From Sphaerosporella brunnea (taxonomy: Eukaryota > Ascomycota > Pezizomycetes > Pezizales > Pyronemataceae), in the NCBI GenBank assembly GCA_008704415.1, contig VXIS01000103.1, positions 62,001 through 126,000 on the forward strand: DNA of 64,000 nt. Direction: 5' to 3'. How positions within the stretch are numbered: position 1 is the first letter of the stretch; each line of letters starts with the position of its first letter. The notes beneath the pieces are model-generated. The model saw only the letters and a program-made list of their open reading frames with translations. It did no database searches and had not been told where the DNA came from. Shown here one piece after another: positions 31,942-45,430 of the stretch. Position numbers and translations under genes: made by a program.

Positions 31942-33216
31942 ATGGCAAGCACCGATACTGCCCCCCCGGACGCGCTCCTCCTCCTTCGCGCCAGCGTCGC
32001 CAACAAACTCCCGCCGATCCTGGCGCCCACGGACAGTCTGGACACGGCCAGCGAGCTCGCGTTCCCGCCGCTGCCACCGCTGACCTCAGCGCCAGCCGTA
32101 ATCCCGCTCAGCACGCTCACGCGCTTCATCAAAGACAACGCGGCGGTCGATCTGCGCAGCATATTCTTTGCGTGGCAAGAGCGGGAGAGCACGATCACGG
32201 AGTACATTGCGTCCGCGCAGCAGCTGGGCGTCACGCATCTGGGGTTCATTGAGCGTCTGGAGCTGGTGACGTTTGTGGAGGGCGGCCAGGAGGAGAGCGA
32301 TCACATTCGCCCGATGGCGGCGAATTTCCTTGCTAGCAAATCTGGACAGCAACTGCAGATGCAGCAGGCGGCGATGCAGAGTCAGCAGCTGGCTGGGAAG
32401 GTGCGGCAGACGGATCCGAGGCTTCTGGAGATCTATGCGGGCGAGAGAGTCGTGCTGAACAGAGATGTTATGTTGAGGGGTATCAAGCCTACGGTACTTA
32501 CTCCCCCTCCCTCCTTCCCTTCTCTTTTCTTCAGAGGAAGCAGCTAATGTGGAGTATCCGTGCAATAGGACTTCTCCCATGTGCGGAAACAGGCCGAAGA
32601 CTTCATCAGCCGTCTCCGCAGCTCCTCGCAGGGCGCAAAGCCGACCACGCTGCCCACACGTCCCGCAGCACCACACCGCCCACCACCACCGCCGCACCAC
32701 CACCAGCTGCAGAAAAAGCCGCGGCGACAGGACCCAATCATCCTCCTCTCGCCGTCGGCATCCTCGCTGCTGACAATGGCCAACATCAAGTCCTTCCTCG
32801 AAGACGGCGTCTTCGTTTCCCCCTCTACCGCAATCGAGGCTCCCCCGAATTTCTTGCGCGTCTCGAGACTGCTCCCCGGAATCCACCCTACCATTCCCAT
32901 CCGCTTCGATGTCGTCGACTCTGCGGAAAAGTTCAAACCTGAGTATTGGGATAAAGTTGTGGCTGTGTTTACTACCGGCCAGGAATGGCAGTTCAAAGGC
33001 TATAAGTGGAGCAATCCCGTCGAGCTGTTCAGAGAAGTTAAGGGCTTCTATGTCGGCTGGGATGGTGACCAGGTCGCTGAGAGTGTTAAGCGCTGGGGAA
33101 CTGGTGTGAATGTCCTCCAGGTGGAACGTGGCAGGAGATTTAGGGATAGGGAGCTGTGTGAGAAGTTTTGGGAGGCAGTGGAACGGCAGCTGAAGGCGAA
33201 GGGATGGTGGAGGTAG
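31942..33216 (+). CDS. CDC73: Paf1 complex subunit Cdc73 (parafibromin)
   Basis: Subunit of the Paf1 complex that travels with RNA polymerase II and supports elongation, H2B ubiquitination and H3K4 methylation. Two exons, 31942-32493 and 32569-33216 (GT-AG intron of 75 bp with CTAAT branch), encode 399 residues. The N-terminal domain has DALLLLRASVANK, PLSTLTRFIKDNAAVDLRSI and FFAWQERESTITEYIASAQQ. A Pro/His-rich linker follows. The C-terminal Ras-like domain is excellent: PIILLSPSASSLLTMANIKS, FLEDGVFVSP, IRFDVVDSAEKFKPEYWDKV, VAVFTTGQEWQFKGYKWSNP and FYVGWDGD. Intact. hAT-derived sequence flanks it on both sides. Confidence 0.97.
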
Positions 33217-33307
33217 GCTTCTTTGCTGTGTTAAGGTACTACTCTACTTTGTGCGGTTGTTTTTGTTTTCTTTTTTTTTTTTCTTTTTCTTTTTTTATGG
33301 CGATGGA

Positions 33308-33402
33308 TAGCGCATGATTCCTGCCCGAAGTGGGCTGCAGCCCAAACAGCCCGCCCGTCTTATCGATCAGCCCGACGGGCGGGCTGGCTATTAGGAACAC
33401 TG
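33308..33402. mobile_element. Right half of a hAT element downstream of CDC73
   Basis: Ends in TTAGGAACACTG, the hAT terminus, with GC-rich subterminal motifs (GTGGGCTGCAGCCCAAACAG, GACGGGCGGGCTGGCT). The stretch from ATAGCGCATGAT onward aligns with 36.72-36.82 kb. The matching left end was not found next to it; the presumed target duplication half is GTCCAAAT (33403-33410). Confidence 0.7.
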
Positions 33403-33673
33403 GTCCAAATCATATGCCAACCCACTAAAGGGATTCCCTCCCTTGAATCAAACCCGGTAGAATGGAGGTGCGTCAACTTGGTCCGTCGCACATAAAGAAA
33501 CTTTACTTTTCCATGTTTCCCTCATGCTGTAAAAGCGTACCAATAACCTCCTGGAACCCGGCTCTTTAAAGCGTAATATACGCGGCTGGTTGCAACGTAT
33601 GTTGGCAACGAAGTGCAATACCTCAGATAGTCGTTGATATTGTGCAGGTCCACGAGATGTTGACGTATCTCAG

Positions 33674-34330
33674 GGGGGGGGGGGGGGGGAAACAGTGCGC
33701 AAAGGCGTAGACACTTCTTGGCGAGAGAAACTTCACGAGGAGTAGAAAGCCTGCGAAAACTGGACTCTGTACATCATTTGACAAGACATTGAACGGTTCG
33801 GTGATAGAGATGGTTTTCCCTCGAAAGGCAACGACAACGACATGTTTGATGGAGAATAACAGGGCATCAAAATCTGCCGTTCCATCCCTTTCTTCCTGCC
33901 TCAAGGCCTTCTGAATAGCTATAATCTGGGCATCATGCATCCGATCACGGCGTTCAAAACCCATCTTCAAGCCCGGACCGTGAGTCTGAGCAACAGTCTC
34001 TTGTAGCCTGACACTTTTCCGCGAGCCTAGTTTCGACTACGTGCATGTTCAACCAGAACACCTGGTACTCCTGGGTGTGGACATTTCCAAGTTGGGCGAT
34101 GGCGGTGTCCGCATGCTTTTCGTAGCCCTTGATAGCCTCGTGGGCACAATCTTTACCGGACATAAGGTAGAACATCCAACGCTGTCACCAGGTCAGTTAT
34201 TTTTGTTCATTGCAAGGCTCACAGTAGTTCATACCTTAGTTATTTTATCGAGCACGCTCAGAGTCCCTTTGTGGTGTTGGGGTAATGACTTTCATCAACG
34301 GCGTCCTTTTTCCTTGCCAGCCGAAGAGTC
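33674..34330 (-). pseudogene. Decayed coiled-coil hypothetical gene
   Basis: On the minus strand an exon ending HHKGTLSVLDKITK (about 34280-34235) joins through a GT-AG intron to RWMFYLMSGKDCAHEAIKGY, YEKHADTAIAQLGNVHTQEY and NMHVVETRLAEK. The frame then slips by one base near 34018 into VRLQETVAQTHGPGLKMGFE and RRDRMHDAQIIAIQKAL, ending in a G17 run at about 33674. A serine/charged stretch further up (34714-34300: FARGRGDSEGLDQNASELEI) may be an earlier exon. I do not recognise the family; the slip argues for decay or a base-call error. Confidence 0.45.
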
Positions 34331-35079
34331 GTTGTCCAAGGATTCATCGTCTGAATCGTAATTGGACTCAGAGATTTCAAGCTCAGAAGCGTTTTGATCC
34401 AACCCCTCGCTATCCCCTCTGCCTCTGGCAAAGGACTTGCTTGGGGGTTTGGACGTGTCTGATTTATTGTTTCCCTTCCAGAAAGCATTGCTCTTAAAAG
34501 AATTTGCGAGCCCTTCAAAGCCACGGGGGCTCTTAAAACCCCTGGAAGTGTTTGCAGACGAATGGGGAGCTTTAATCGTCTTTTCATCCATTCTATGGAC
34601 AGAAGTCGGCCGCTGGCGAGAACCTTTCCCGGAAGTACCAACGTGGCCAGTGCCCTTTGCCTTTGGAGTGTGGTAATCGCCCTGAACTCTAGCAACTTCG
34701 GAAAATTGCGGCAAATATTGTCAGCCGGTTTAGAGAGGTCTTTATTTCGGCAGCCTTCCGCTTTTGCGGCTGGATATTCAATCGGGAGGGCTTGGGGGAG
34801 CCGAGCAAAACTCACGACCTTTTCCGTTCTCATGCCCGCACTAGAAGTGAAGCCATGAGTAGTGCTGAAAGGCGGATTACCCCTCTTGGCCGGAGTAAAG
34901 AAGCCTTTCGGCAAGGGGAAAGTTCACTATCCGAAGTTGATTCCCCTCCCCGTGCACAATCGCCCCCCGTCGACGTTAGAGATGAAAACCTGGAAGGAAA
35001 GTAACGAAAAGCGATTGCGACCCAAACAGAGAACGCGAATTCTCTAAACAGCCCAGGTGACTTAGCAGTAATTGCGGCC

Positions 35080-36440
<1,361 letters not shown>

Positions 36441-36511
36441 TATAGAAACACTTGAAGTTCCACCAGGAAGGCAGCTAATCCCTGGGCCCTAAGCGTTGGG
36501 TATGTGTGCCG

Positions 36512-36819
36512 CAGTGTTCCTGATAGCCGGCCCAAAAAGCCCGGCAGTGCGGGCGGGCTGTCAAAAGGCAACAGCCGGGCTCTCTAAAATCACGACGGGC
36601 TGGCCGCCGGGCTGCCGGGCTGTCGGGCTGCTAAGGACTTTCGACTGATGCAACCACCAGTTTGACCTAGTTACGTCGTAAACTGAAGAGTGTTTCTGTG
36701 TAGCTGTTTCTCCATTCCCCATAGCGCATGATCCCTGCATCCGCCAGCCAGCCGACGTGGGCTGCAGCCCCCCCTCTTTTCGATCAGCCCGACGGGCGGG
36801 CTGGCTGTTAGGAACACTG
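36512..36819. mobile_element. Short hAT element
   Basis: 308 bp from CAGTGTTCCTGATAGCC to GGCTGTTAGGAACACTG. The 8-bp flanks are GTGTGCCG (36504-36511) and GTGTGCAG (36820-36827), seven of eight matching. The interior aligns in two blocks with sequence upstream of CDC73 (31571-31592, 31742-31789) and its right part with sequence downstream of CDC73 (33308-33402). Confidence 0.85.
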
Positions 36820-38966
36820 GTGTGCAGTTCGACTTGCTCAGCGCAATATTCCCACATACATACAGCGGCTGGCAAGTTCTTGCCAGCAAGAGATGCACTA
36901 CTCGGGGCAGGCAAAAAATCCTTGATCTGGTGATTTGCACCGTCTGTATTGCAGCTCTATGGTACAAGAGTTTACCGTTTCGAGTTAAACGGTTCCTGAC
37001 ACGTTTAACTTTAAACATGTGGGAGTTATTGTTTAAAGTTCAACGGTTACACGTTTAGCTGTAAACGGTCAAATGCGGTTAAACGAAAGTTACACGTGAA
37101 AGTAAAGTTAAACATTCCTGGTCAAACACGTGTACTAGGGTACAAGGGTAATTCGGGTGCCGTTACACACATGCAAAGAGCACCCGACTTCTTTCCTCCA
37201 TACAACCAAACAATGCCAAGACCTTTGTCGTTCACGAAGAAGTCAGTATACTTTCTTCAAAACACTCAAAAAGGCTCTAGGGAGGCCTACAATGCCACCC
37301 CCAGCTTCACAAAGTTCTAGCAGCAATCGTAGTGGCGTTGCCAGTTGCTGTTTGTTCGGGGAGCACCCGACTTAACGCTGTACCCGAGTACCATGCTAGT
37401 AGAGGCCGGTGACTGCGGTGGAATGTGTTGTGCTCATGCTTTTTTCATGCTTTGCCTCTTTGCGCAAGTGCGTTCTTTCCCGGATTTGATGCGGCATCAA
37501 CCTATGAAAACGGCCCGGTCATTGGATATCTACCGGATCTACTCGACAATATGGACACGCCGGGAATCTGGAAATATCTCCGGGAGGGAGCGGGAGCGGG
37601 ACGAGCCGAGTATATTTTTCTGGTGCAAGCTACAGACTATCGTCTGGACCGCAGGCGATCACCCACCACCACCGCCGAATCGCCAAAAAGATGTCATTTT
37701 TTAATTTTTTTCTTCGCGCCGTTTGCCAGCCCCAGGGTCCCGCTCCGGCCGCTCCCTCCCAGCGATAATTCCCGGCGCGTCCATATTGTCGAGTAGATCC
37801 GGTGCAAAACCAGAACGGAGCTGAAGCAAGACAAACGCACTCCACTCTGACTTCCGAGAAACCACATACTCCCGAGCGGCTGAGATAAATCGTTGATCCT
37901 CTTGCTCTTCGGTATCGCTTACAATCCGATCCATCTTTGAGCCATAAAAACATAAACCCCCCATCGACAGGGATCTGAGAAGTATATGGAAACGAATTGG
38001 TTAACGTTGAGGTTTACGTTTGCGCCCCGACTTCGCAAGTGATCCAGCAGCTCTTGCGCTGCGGGTTCAACTCCGTTACCGATCTGCGCAGTAAGGATAA
38101 GAGGTGAACCCAGACGATGTAAGAATGTTGATTCGGTGCGGATCTGTTTGTTCTGCCAACGCAACAGCCCGCTGGGTATCCGTTCGGAGCTTCCCTTGCT
38201 TCCTCTTAAAGCTCCACATGGTGCATATGGATGTCTCGCAACCATGCTGCAACGCCAGGTCGTGATTCACGAAGCACCAGAAAAAGAAAATTCCCGCTGG
38301 ACCTGCTTTAAAAAAAAGCAAGTTGCCGCCCTTGGCCATTGGATGTGTGCGCTAACGTCCCGCGTCAGTGACTGTCGCACATGCCCAAGAATCCACCCGT
38401 CACAACCTTGGGGAGTGAAGCTCAAAAACTCAAAGAACAGCTATCTGCTACCCGCAACCCGCTGCTGGAGATGGTAAAAGGGTGACCAAAATCTGAGCTC
38501 TGGGACCGGAATTTGCAAGCATATTGTGCGGTCTTGTCAGCACATACTCCACCTACCCTCTTGCTAGAGTTTCCTCCATGGGATTCGAAAAAAACTCTTC
38601 CCTCGCTTCCGAGATACCAGGGCCTGCAACAAACGTGGGCACGACAAGACGGATAGGTGTCGCTGCTAAATCGAATCCATCCTCACCGCCGCAGCAGCGT
38701 ACACGTGTATCTTCTCGGCGTAGCTCTCCGGGGGTTAACCCATCTGGTCTGGGAACGCCACGCATTCCTCCCGCGTCTCAATTACGCCCCACCTCTGCCC
38801 GTCGGGCCTTCGAGGTTCTGCCTAATGTGTTGCGAGCTTGTAAAAAACTCTACGGATTGGCACGCTCAACTGGGTAAGCGGTCAAGATACAGAGGGGCTC
38901 CACAGAGAGGATAAAAAGATTGGAAATCCACAGTGTCGTTCGGAGATTCACGATCTCCGATACTCT
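36820..38966. other. Repeat-rich region without an intact gene
   Basis: Holds a cluster of GTTTAAAC/ACGTTTAAC motifs (36975-37115), an inverted repeat pair (37533-37601 with 37735-37802) and protein-like scraps. One scrap is on the minus strand at about 38110-37930 (ELLDHLRSRGANVNLNVNQF, then VYVFMAQ); another is on the plus strand at 37480-37640 (YLPDLLDNMDTPGIWKYLRE). The inverted repeat duplicates the PDLLDNMD coding block in opposite orientation. I cannot name the gene. Confidence 0.5.
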
Positions 38967-39791
38967 ATGGAAAAAAGAATGTCCACCATGCCGTCGCTAC
39001 AGGTTCCCGGCTGCGGCGAGAGAAGCGATATCAGAATAAGACCTGCCCAGTCCCGCGACCTGGGCCGTATAGCGGAGGTATGTCTCAAGAGTTTGCCAGA
39101 CGACCCCACGTTCGATTACTTGTGGAGATACCGGGCCAAGTATCCGCAGGACAATTTTTCCTGTTGGCAGCAAAAGCTCAAAGCCCATCTCTTCAATCGT
39201 CGCTACACCTTGCTGGTTGCAGTTCTGGGAGACGATACCATTATTGCGATGGCCCTGTGGGAGCGGAACGGCGGATCGCTGGCTGCGAGAAAACGCCGAA
39301 TACAAGGGCCGCACGACATGCTGCGCGGTAAGCTCCCCGCCCTCCCCCTCCCCCCCCCCCCCCCAGGTCGCTCGCAGTGGACACTTCTGATGTGAGTAGA
39401 TGGCCTGACGCGGATCGAAAATTGGGCGATCTCCAGACGGCAACAGCGCAGAGACGTTGACCCCCTTCGCTTCACGGAGTTCCTACGTGTCATGGGTAGT
39501 GTACATGAGCGCTATTGGGAGAAGGATTATGCTGAGAACTTCCACCTGGAACTTCTATGCACACACCCTGATTTTAGGCGACGAGGGGCGGGCACTCTTC
39601 TCATCAGATGGGGCATAGAATTGGGCAGGAAGGAAGATGCCAGTGTGGGCGTTGAAAGCAGTCCCGGGGGCTTATCGCTCTACAAGAAGCTGGGGTTTAA
39701 ACAGATCGCTCTGTTGACCGTCAGAGTGCAGGGAGACGATGCGGAGTTGTCAGTCCCAGTGCTGGTCATAAAGAACGCCCGGTCGGTTTGA
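38967..39791 (+). CDS. GNAT-family N-acetyltransferase
   Basis: Two exons (38967-39327, 39400-39791; GT-AG intron of 72 bp holding a C14 run) encode 250 residues. The GNAT fold is visible: IRIRPAQSRDLGRIAEVCLK as motif C, LLVAVLGDDTIIAMALWER, LELLCTHPDFRRRGAGTLLI as the acetyl-CoA binding motif A (R-R-x-G-A-G), then RWGIELGRKE and ESSPGGLSLYKKLGFKQIAL as motif B. Length and layout match fungal single-domain GNATs with unknown acceptor. ATG 38979 is an alternative start. Intact. Confidence 0.92.
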
Positions 39792-40659
39792 AGGAGAGGG
39801 GGGTAGGAGAGGAGCGGGGGTAGGGAATGTCCTTTGTAAAGTTCATTCATCCTATGTGTTTCTTTCTTTAACGGCCAGTGCACCTCTCGCAGTTATGCGC
39901 CTTCTGCATGCAACGGAAATTGGCAGTGAAACCATGGTATGTGATTTCATGCATTTGGGAGCACGTCGCCTCTGTATGCTCCAACCATACCCTTATTATA
40001 ACCCTTGTGTACCTCGGCGGACCACTCGCTCCTCAAACGCCTGTGTTCTGTCCTATGGAGGAGATCGGCCACCGCAAGCTCCTAACGTGGGTCATTGTAC
40101 AGCAATCAAAAGCGGGGAAAGGGAAGGATACCACATTTTGCCTCTCGGCAACCGGCAGACAGTACGTTTGCTACGCAAAGCCAAGTAGGATGTATTGGTC
40201 AACGTGGTTCTACAAGTCTGAACTTTGTTGCTGTTCTGACTCGACCTTCCCACCATTGACAGACAGCCCCAGTCCCTATACACCCATAGCAACCAAGACC
40301 AGGACAGTCATCAAGATTCGGGACGGATCACAAAGTTTGGACTGCATTCAAAAATCTCTCATGAATTCGTTTCCGTATAGCTGTGGGTTCCTACGGATTG
40401 GTACGCCCAACTGAGATGGAAAACACAAAAGTTGACCAAATGCAAACACTAAGGCCGATTGCGAGTTGATGAACGGTGTGATGCATGGAAACCCTCCCAG
40501 CAAGTCTCCTCCACCCAATCCTCCATAAACGCCGTTGTACACCTCCTCACCTCCGAATCTCAGAAACATTGAACAACTGAACAGTTACTGCTATCCGTAG
40601 TCACTAGCTATTATGCATAGGATATTATTGATTTACCGACGTTAAAACTCAGAACTGAT
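39792..40659. other. Intergenic, no gene seen
   Basis: Plus-strand open stretches near 39.9-40.4 kb lack protein-like composition. No repeat recognised. Confidence 0.4.
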
Positions 40660-41576
40660 AGATGCGCAAAACGAAACGTACCATCTGTCGGGCCGGTGCC
40701 TCCCAAAGTCCTTTGTCACCTTCAGCACTTCGGTCAGGTGTTTCATCAGAGCTGCTCCCGTGCGGAATCAGCAAGCGCGCGCGCAGCCGACACGACATGC
40801 TGGATCTGCTTATCGGTTGGCTACACATTCACCTCAACGAGAGAACCGAGTGTACTTACCTGTCGGCCGTTGAGGTCGTATTGGGCGAGTTTATCCAGGC
40901 CTTCGATTGTGACTATGGCGTGATGTTTCTGTTAGGCCTGGGTGTCTTCGGACTCCTTCACATCCCTGAGTGCCATATCCTCCTGTGACTGCGATTTTGA
41001 GCCGTTCTCCGGATCGTCAGGACTTGCTCCCTCTTGCGCAACAATGCCGAGGTGCGTCTTCCAGATTTTACGCCTCGCATTGCGATCAGGGTCTTTGTGC
41101 TTGAGCGCGATGCGGATGCGCGACTCGAAAGCTTCATCGAAGGTCTCTATCCTGTTTATGGTCTTGTCGCGCAAGTCAGCAAAATTGCTCAAAATCCTGT
41201 ATAAGGGGATCTCCCAACCAGGAAGAGGATGCCCTGGAAATATTCGAGAACCCTCAAGAAGGTGCTGACAAGAGCATTGACGTAAAGGTCATTCACCCTT
41301 CGCTGCTAAAGGAAAACTTCAGCCTCGTCCAACAGTAACACTCCTCCCCAGAAGCCGAGGATCTTAAGGAGGCGCCGTTCCAGTTCTCCAGGGCTGGTGC
41401 CCAGTCCATCAGTTGAGACAGTATATAATGGCTCCTTGAAGTCGTCAGCGATTCCCTCCACAGTCAGTGTCTTGCCGACACCAGGGCGGCCATGGAGAGC
41501 GACAACAAGGCCTTGGCCCTTGCCTTGTATGATGTCGACGCGAGGCCGCTTCTTATTGTCCTCATCGACGTGGCGT

Positions 41577-42743
41577 ATGGTGCAGGCAGATATAGACCTA
41601 GTTGTCGCACGGATATTTTCGTCGGAAAGTAAGCAGCGGACACGGTGTAGATGGTGGTCAAAGGGTACGAAGTGGTGGGGACCAAAGTTCAGAGCGAACG
41701 CTGGGGCCAGGTGGACTGTGACCCCAATAATCAATCTATTGCCCATCTGCGCCTGGCTCTCGCTGTGAGACCCACCGGTGACTGGTATAGACCCGCGCTC
41801 TGTACTCCTCGTCTCCAAAGGTGGCGCCTTCCCTATATGCCTGGATAATACGCTGAGTTCGTCGCCATTACTTGAAAATAAGCGATGGCTTCACAGACTC
41901 CAGAGCTTCAGTGACTGCCTCCATAAGACCTGATGGCTGTTAGCTACTGTTGCACCCCCTTACTGGGGAAGGGTTAAATACCGGGCAGAGTGTAGTTCCA
42001 GTGCCTCCGGGCATAGTGCTTCCGGGCATGCGCCCCAGTAATATTCGATCCAGTGAAGTTCGCAGTGGAACTTTTGATAGAACATTACTAGGTGTCCCGC
42101 ATCCTCGCCAATCTCCTGATTCTCCTCAATCCGACTGCGCTGACCTTTAAAGTCAGGCTGCGCCGAGAGAACCGCCATCGCCGAGAGATTCGCCGAGAGA
42201 TTCGCCTTCGTTGAGACGCCTGCGCTTCTGAGCCCCGCGGATGGCGCCAGCTCGTCGTAGATGTAGAGTTCTTTTGCTCGCTCTGCCCATTGCTGTTGGT
42301 TCTTCCTGCTGTGGTGTAGGATACGAGTTTGGTGTAGGAGTTTGGTGTGGGATACGAGTTTGGGGGCAGCTGGCTCAGGCATTGTGGATTTGGTGCGTAT
42401 TTACTGAAAGTCATGACGAAAGAGGACTCAGGTCTGAGCAGTGCAAACATTGTAACCTTTAAAATATTTGCAGCTGGCTATAGCGGGGCCGTGCATGTTT
42501 CCGCTGGTCCAAGCTTTTCACAATCCATAGCGGCGATTTTTGAAAGGCAGCACGCAAGTGCGGGAACGGTGGGAGTGGAGAACATTGGATTGTAGAGCGC
42601 ATCTGCTTTAGGTGCTTAATGTTTGTTTTGCTCTGAGTTCGTACGCGGGGATACCGGCTTTGATTGTGGTCGTTCATCTCCACCCATCCCCACCCACCAA
42701 CCGGGGACGTGCGACGACGAGGTGTATAAGTGCCTGCACTATA
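41577..42743 (-). mobile_element. TIR DNA element with DDE-endonuclease remnant, copy 2
   Basis: 1167 bp; left end TATGGTGCAGGCAGATATAG, right end GTGCCTGCACTATA. Contains the same degenerate DDE tail as copy 1 (GHLVMFYQKFHCELHWIEYY, then W-G). It lies inside the AAA pseudogene between the linker (RLLRALV) and DEDNKKRPRVDII. Possible imperfect target duplication: CGACGTGG on the left (two bases away from the end) and CGACGAGG on the right. Confidence 0.85.
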
Positions 42744-43596
42744 CGACGAGGGCTCGCAGGAGCCTTTATTGACCATTGGGTAGGACCAGAGTGTCAAAAG
42801 CTCTCGAATTGAACGCAATCTCATCGAGATATTCAATAGCAAACTCTGCGAAGCCCAATACCGTTGGTGAACAGATGAGCAGTTGCTCGTCAGTCATTTT
42901 TTTTTTTGAATCGAGCGCTTTCGTGGGGGCTGCTCTCGTAATCGTGTCGGCGAGCTGGCTGCTGACATAAGAAACGAACTTGGTGTCCGTCTGCTCGTCT
43001 TCCGTTTTAGGTGACTGCGTGTATCTTCCCGCGACGAACTTGACCGGGCCCTACTGTAGTTCGGATTCTCGTTCCAGAAAGTGAGAGCATCTACCATGAT
43101 GCGTGAGTTCACCATCAACCGGATGATGCCCTCCTTCTTGTCCCTGAAGAACGCCAGTCCCTCGTAGAACTTGTAGTCCTTGCCACTGAAGGAGCCAAAC
43201 TTGCGTCCACGGGCAATCAGCTGGGGCTTAACCGCCTGTTGTTCTTGGTGATACGCCAACGGGAACACTGGAAGAAATCAATGCGACGTCTGCCAATGAA
43301 CTCGGGGATATCGAGAATTGCTTTGGCTTCACCAGAGGACTTTCCATCGCAATCCACATATTGACAATCCAGACTAAAAAAAAGTGCCACGCTGTATATA
43401 TTTCTTCATCATGCCTGAATTGTGCTTGAGGCAGCGCCGTTCGTTGGTGAAGACGGTGGGGTTGGGCAGCAAGAGTGCCCACAACAAGTCGAAAGTGATT
43501 TCGTGGTTTTTGAGGAGAGGATTGAGGCGTTCAGTCAGAGAAACAAAGTCCATTTAGTTGCAGCGTACGGTGAGACTGTTGATTTTCGCCTTGTTC

Positions 43597-44785
43597 TATG
43601 GTGCAGGCAGATATAGACCTGGTTGTCGCGCGGATGTCGGGAACTAAGCGGTGGATACGGTGTAGATGGTGGTCAAAGGGTACGAAGTGGTGGGGACCAA
43701 AGTTCAGAACGAATGCTGGTGGACCGCGCCATCTGCGCCTGAACCGTGACCCCCAATAATCAATTCATTGCCCATCTGCGCCTGGCTCTCGCGGTGAGAC
43801 CCGCCGGTGACTGGTATAGACCCGCGCTCTGTACTCGTTGTCTCTGAAGGTGGCGCCTTGCCTATGGATAATACGCTGAGTTCGTCGCTAGTACTTGAAA
43901 ATGAGCGACGGCTTCGAAGACTCCAAAGCTTTAGGGACTGCCTCCATAAGACCTGATGGCTGTTAGCTACTGTTGCACCCCTTATTGAGGAAGGGTTAAA
44001 TACCGGGCAGAGTGTAGTTGCAGTGCTTCCGGGCGTAGTGCGCATGCGCCCTAGTAATCTTCAATCTAGTTAAGTTCGCAGTGGAACTTTTGATAGAACA
44101 TTACTAGGTGTCCCGCATCCTCGACAATCTCCTCAATCCGACTGTGTTGACCTTTAAAGTCAGGCTGCGCCGAGAGATTCGCCGCCGCCGCCGAGAGATT
44201 CGCCGCCGCCGCCGAGAGATTCACTGCCGCCGCAGAGAGATTCACTGCCGCCGCAGAGAGATTCACTGCCGCCGAGACAACTGCGTTTCCGAGTCCGAGA
44301 TGCGCTGATGGCGCCCGCTTGTCGTGATTGCACCTTTCTTTTGTTCGGCCTGCCCATTGTGTTCAAGTTGCTGCTGCTGGAGGGTCGTTGTGCCAGTGGT
44401 ATACGAAGTTGGGAGCAGCCGGCATTATGGATCAAAGCCATGACGAAAGAACCTCAGTGCTCGGACCAGGTTCACCCTCAAGATATTGGCAGGTGTTAGC
44501 GTTGGCAGCTGGCCATGGCTGCGCATGGCTGCGGGGCCGTGCCATTCAGCTGGTCCAAGCTTTTCACAATCCGTAGTTGCGACCCCATAACCAGAGTACA
44601 CCGGTGTTAAACCGGCGGGGCTGCATCACGTAGGATTATAGAGCGCATCTTGTTTGGTCGAGAAACGTGGTGTCTGCTCAGAGTTCGCACGCGGGGATAA
44701 CTGCGTTCATTATGGTCGTCCATCTCCACCCATCTCCACCAACTGGGGGCGTGCGACGACGAGGTTTATAGCTGCCTGCACCATA
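43597..44785 (-). mobile_element. TIR DNA element with DDE-endonuclease remnant, copy 3
   Basis: 1189 bp; the ends TATGGTGCAG and CTGCACCATA are perfect inverted repeats. The internal array of GCCGCCGAGAGATTC units is expanded here (44165-44275), encoding repeated NLSAAA on the minus strand, followed by AQPDFKGQHSRIEEIVEDAG and LVMFYQKFHCELN. Candidate target duplication CTTGTTCT/CTTCTTCT (7 of 8). It also lies in the AAA pseudogene. Confidence 0.85.
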
Positions 44786-45430
44786 CTTCTTCTCCGGGAG
44801 CGCCTTCTCGGTCTACAGGCCTTTGGCTATCTCGTTTCGATAGTTGAAGAGGATATTTGGATCGATCTGGCCAAGGAAAGAAATTAGTGACGGGCAGTAG
44901 GGGGATGGTGGGGGTAGCTGGCTGAGGAATAACATACTGAGGGTTTATCCTCATGGAGACTGATAGAATTGATATCCTCGAAGAGTCTTCGTAAGGTAGC
45001 TGCAAGACCCTGGCTCTTGATATCGATGTAGGTACGCTCGTACTGGCCCTGCCAATCTGCATACAGTCCACCGTTAAGCCCGTGAACAATCCGCAAAATG
45101 GAGAAACGCATAACAAACCGGTGCCGCACTGCAAATATATAGTGTTCCCTTTGTCCTTGTTGTCGTTGGGAGGGTTGTAGTCGACCAAGCGCCAATCGTG
45201 GATTTTTTATCGTATAATGCCAGGTGGGTAAAGTCCTTGGTTATAGCTGCGGCCTTGCCGAGGCCATTCGACTTCATTACTGTTGTTTTCAGGATCGCAA
45301 CCGTTCTGCGCTGCGAGTGGTGGCAAAGAGGAACAGGGTCTATGCGTTGATTCGGGGGATGGTGGATCAACGACAGGAGAAACCGCTTCGTTGCTACGTT
45401 GTGTACAGTACATAATGCAGACATCAATGT

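Larger units (their letters stand above)
40660..45430 (-). pseudogene. Second DUF7025/AAA ATPase, badly decayed and carrying two TIR elements
   Basis: Pieces appear in family order on the minus strand. N-terminal FSILRIVHGLNGGLY, TYIDIKSQGLAATLRRLFED and ISLHEDKPSV lie at 45090-44900. After TIR copy 3 come LNPLLKNHEITFDLLWALLL and YVDCDGKSSGEAKAILDIPEF (43540-43290), then LIARGRKFGSFSGKDYKFYE and LMVNSRIMVDALTFWNENPN (43210-43060), and AFDTLVLPNGQ followed by a stop (~42780). After TIR copy 2 come GKGQGLVVALHGRPGVGKT (Walker A, ~41480), VLLLDEAEVFL (Walker B, ~41330), VNALVSTFLRVLEYFQGILF, FDEAFESRIRIALKHKDPD and DLNGRQ. Stops and frame slips lie between many pieces. It is a paralogue of the gene at 1-8246. 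Confidence 0.88.

Noticed and set aside
32086..32886. 266-codon frame antisense to CDC73
   Set aside because: It lies wholly opposite the conserved CDC73 coding sequence and has a shadow-frame composition.
33674..33690. G17 homopolymer as a functional G-quadruplex
   Set aside because: A single G run in decayed sequence; polymerase slippage or base-call noise is a simpler explanation.
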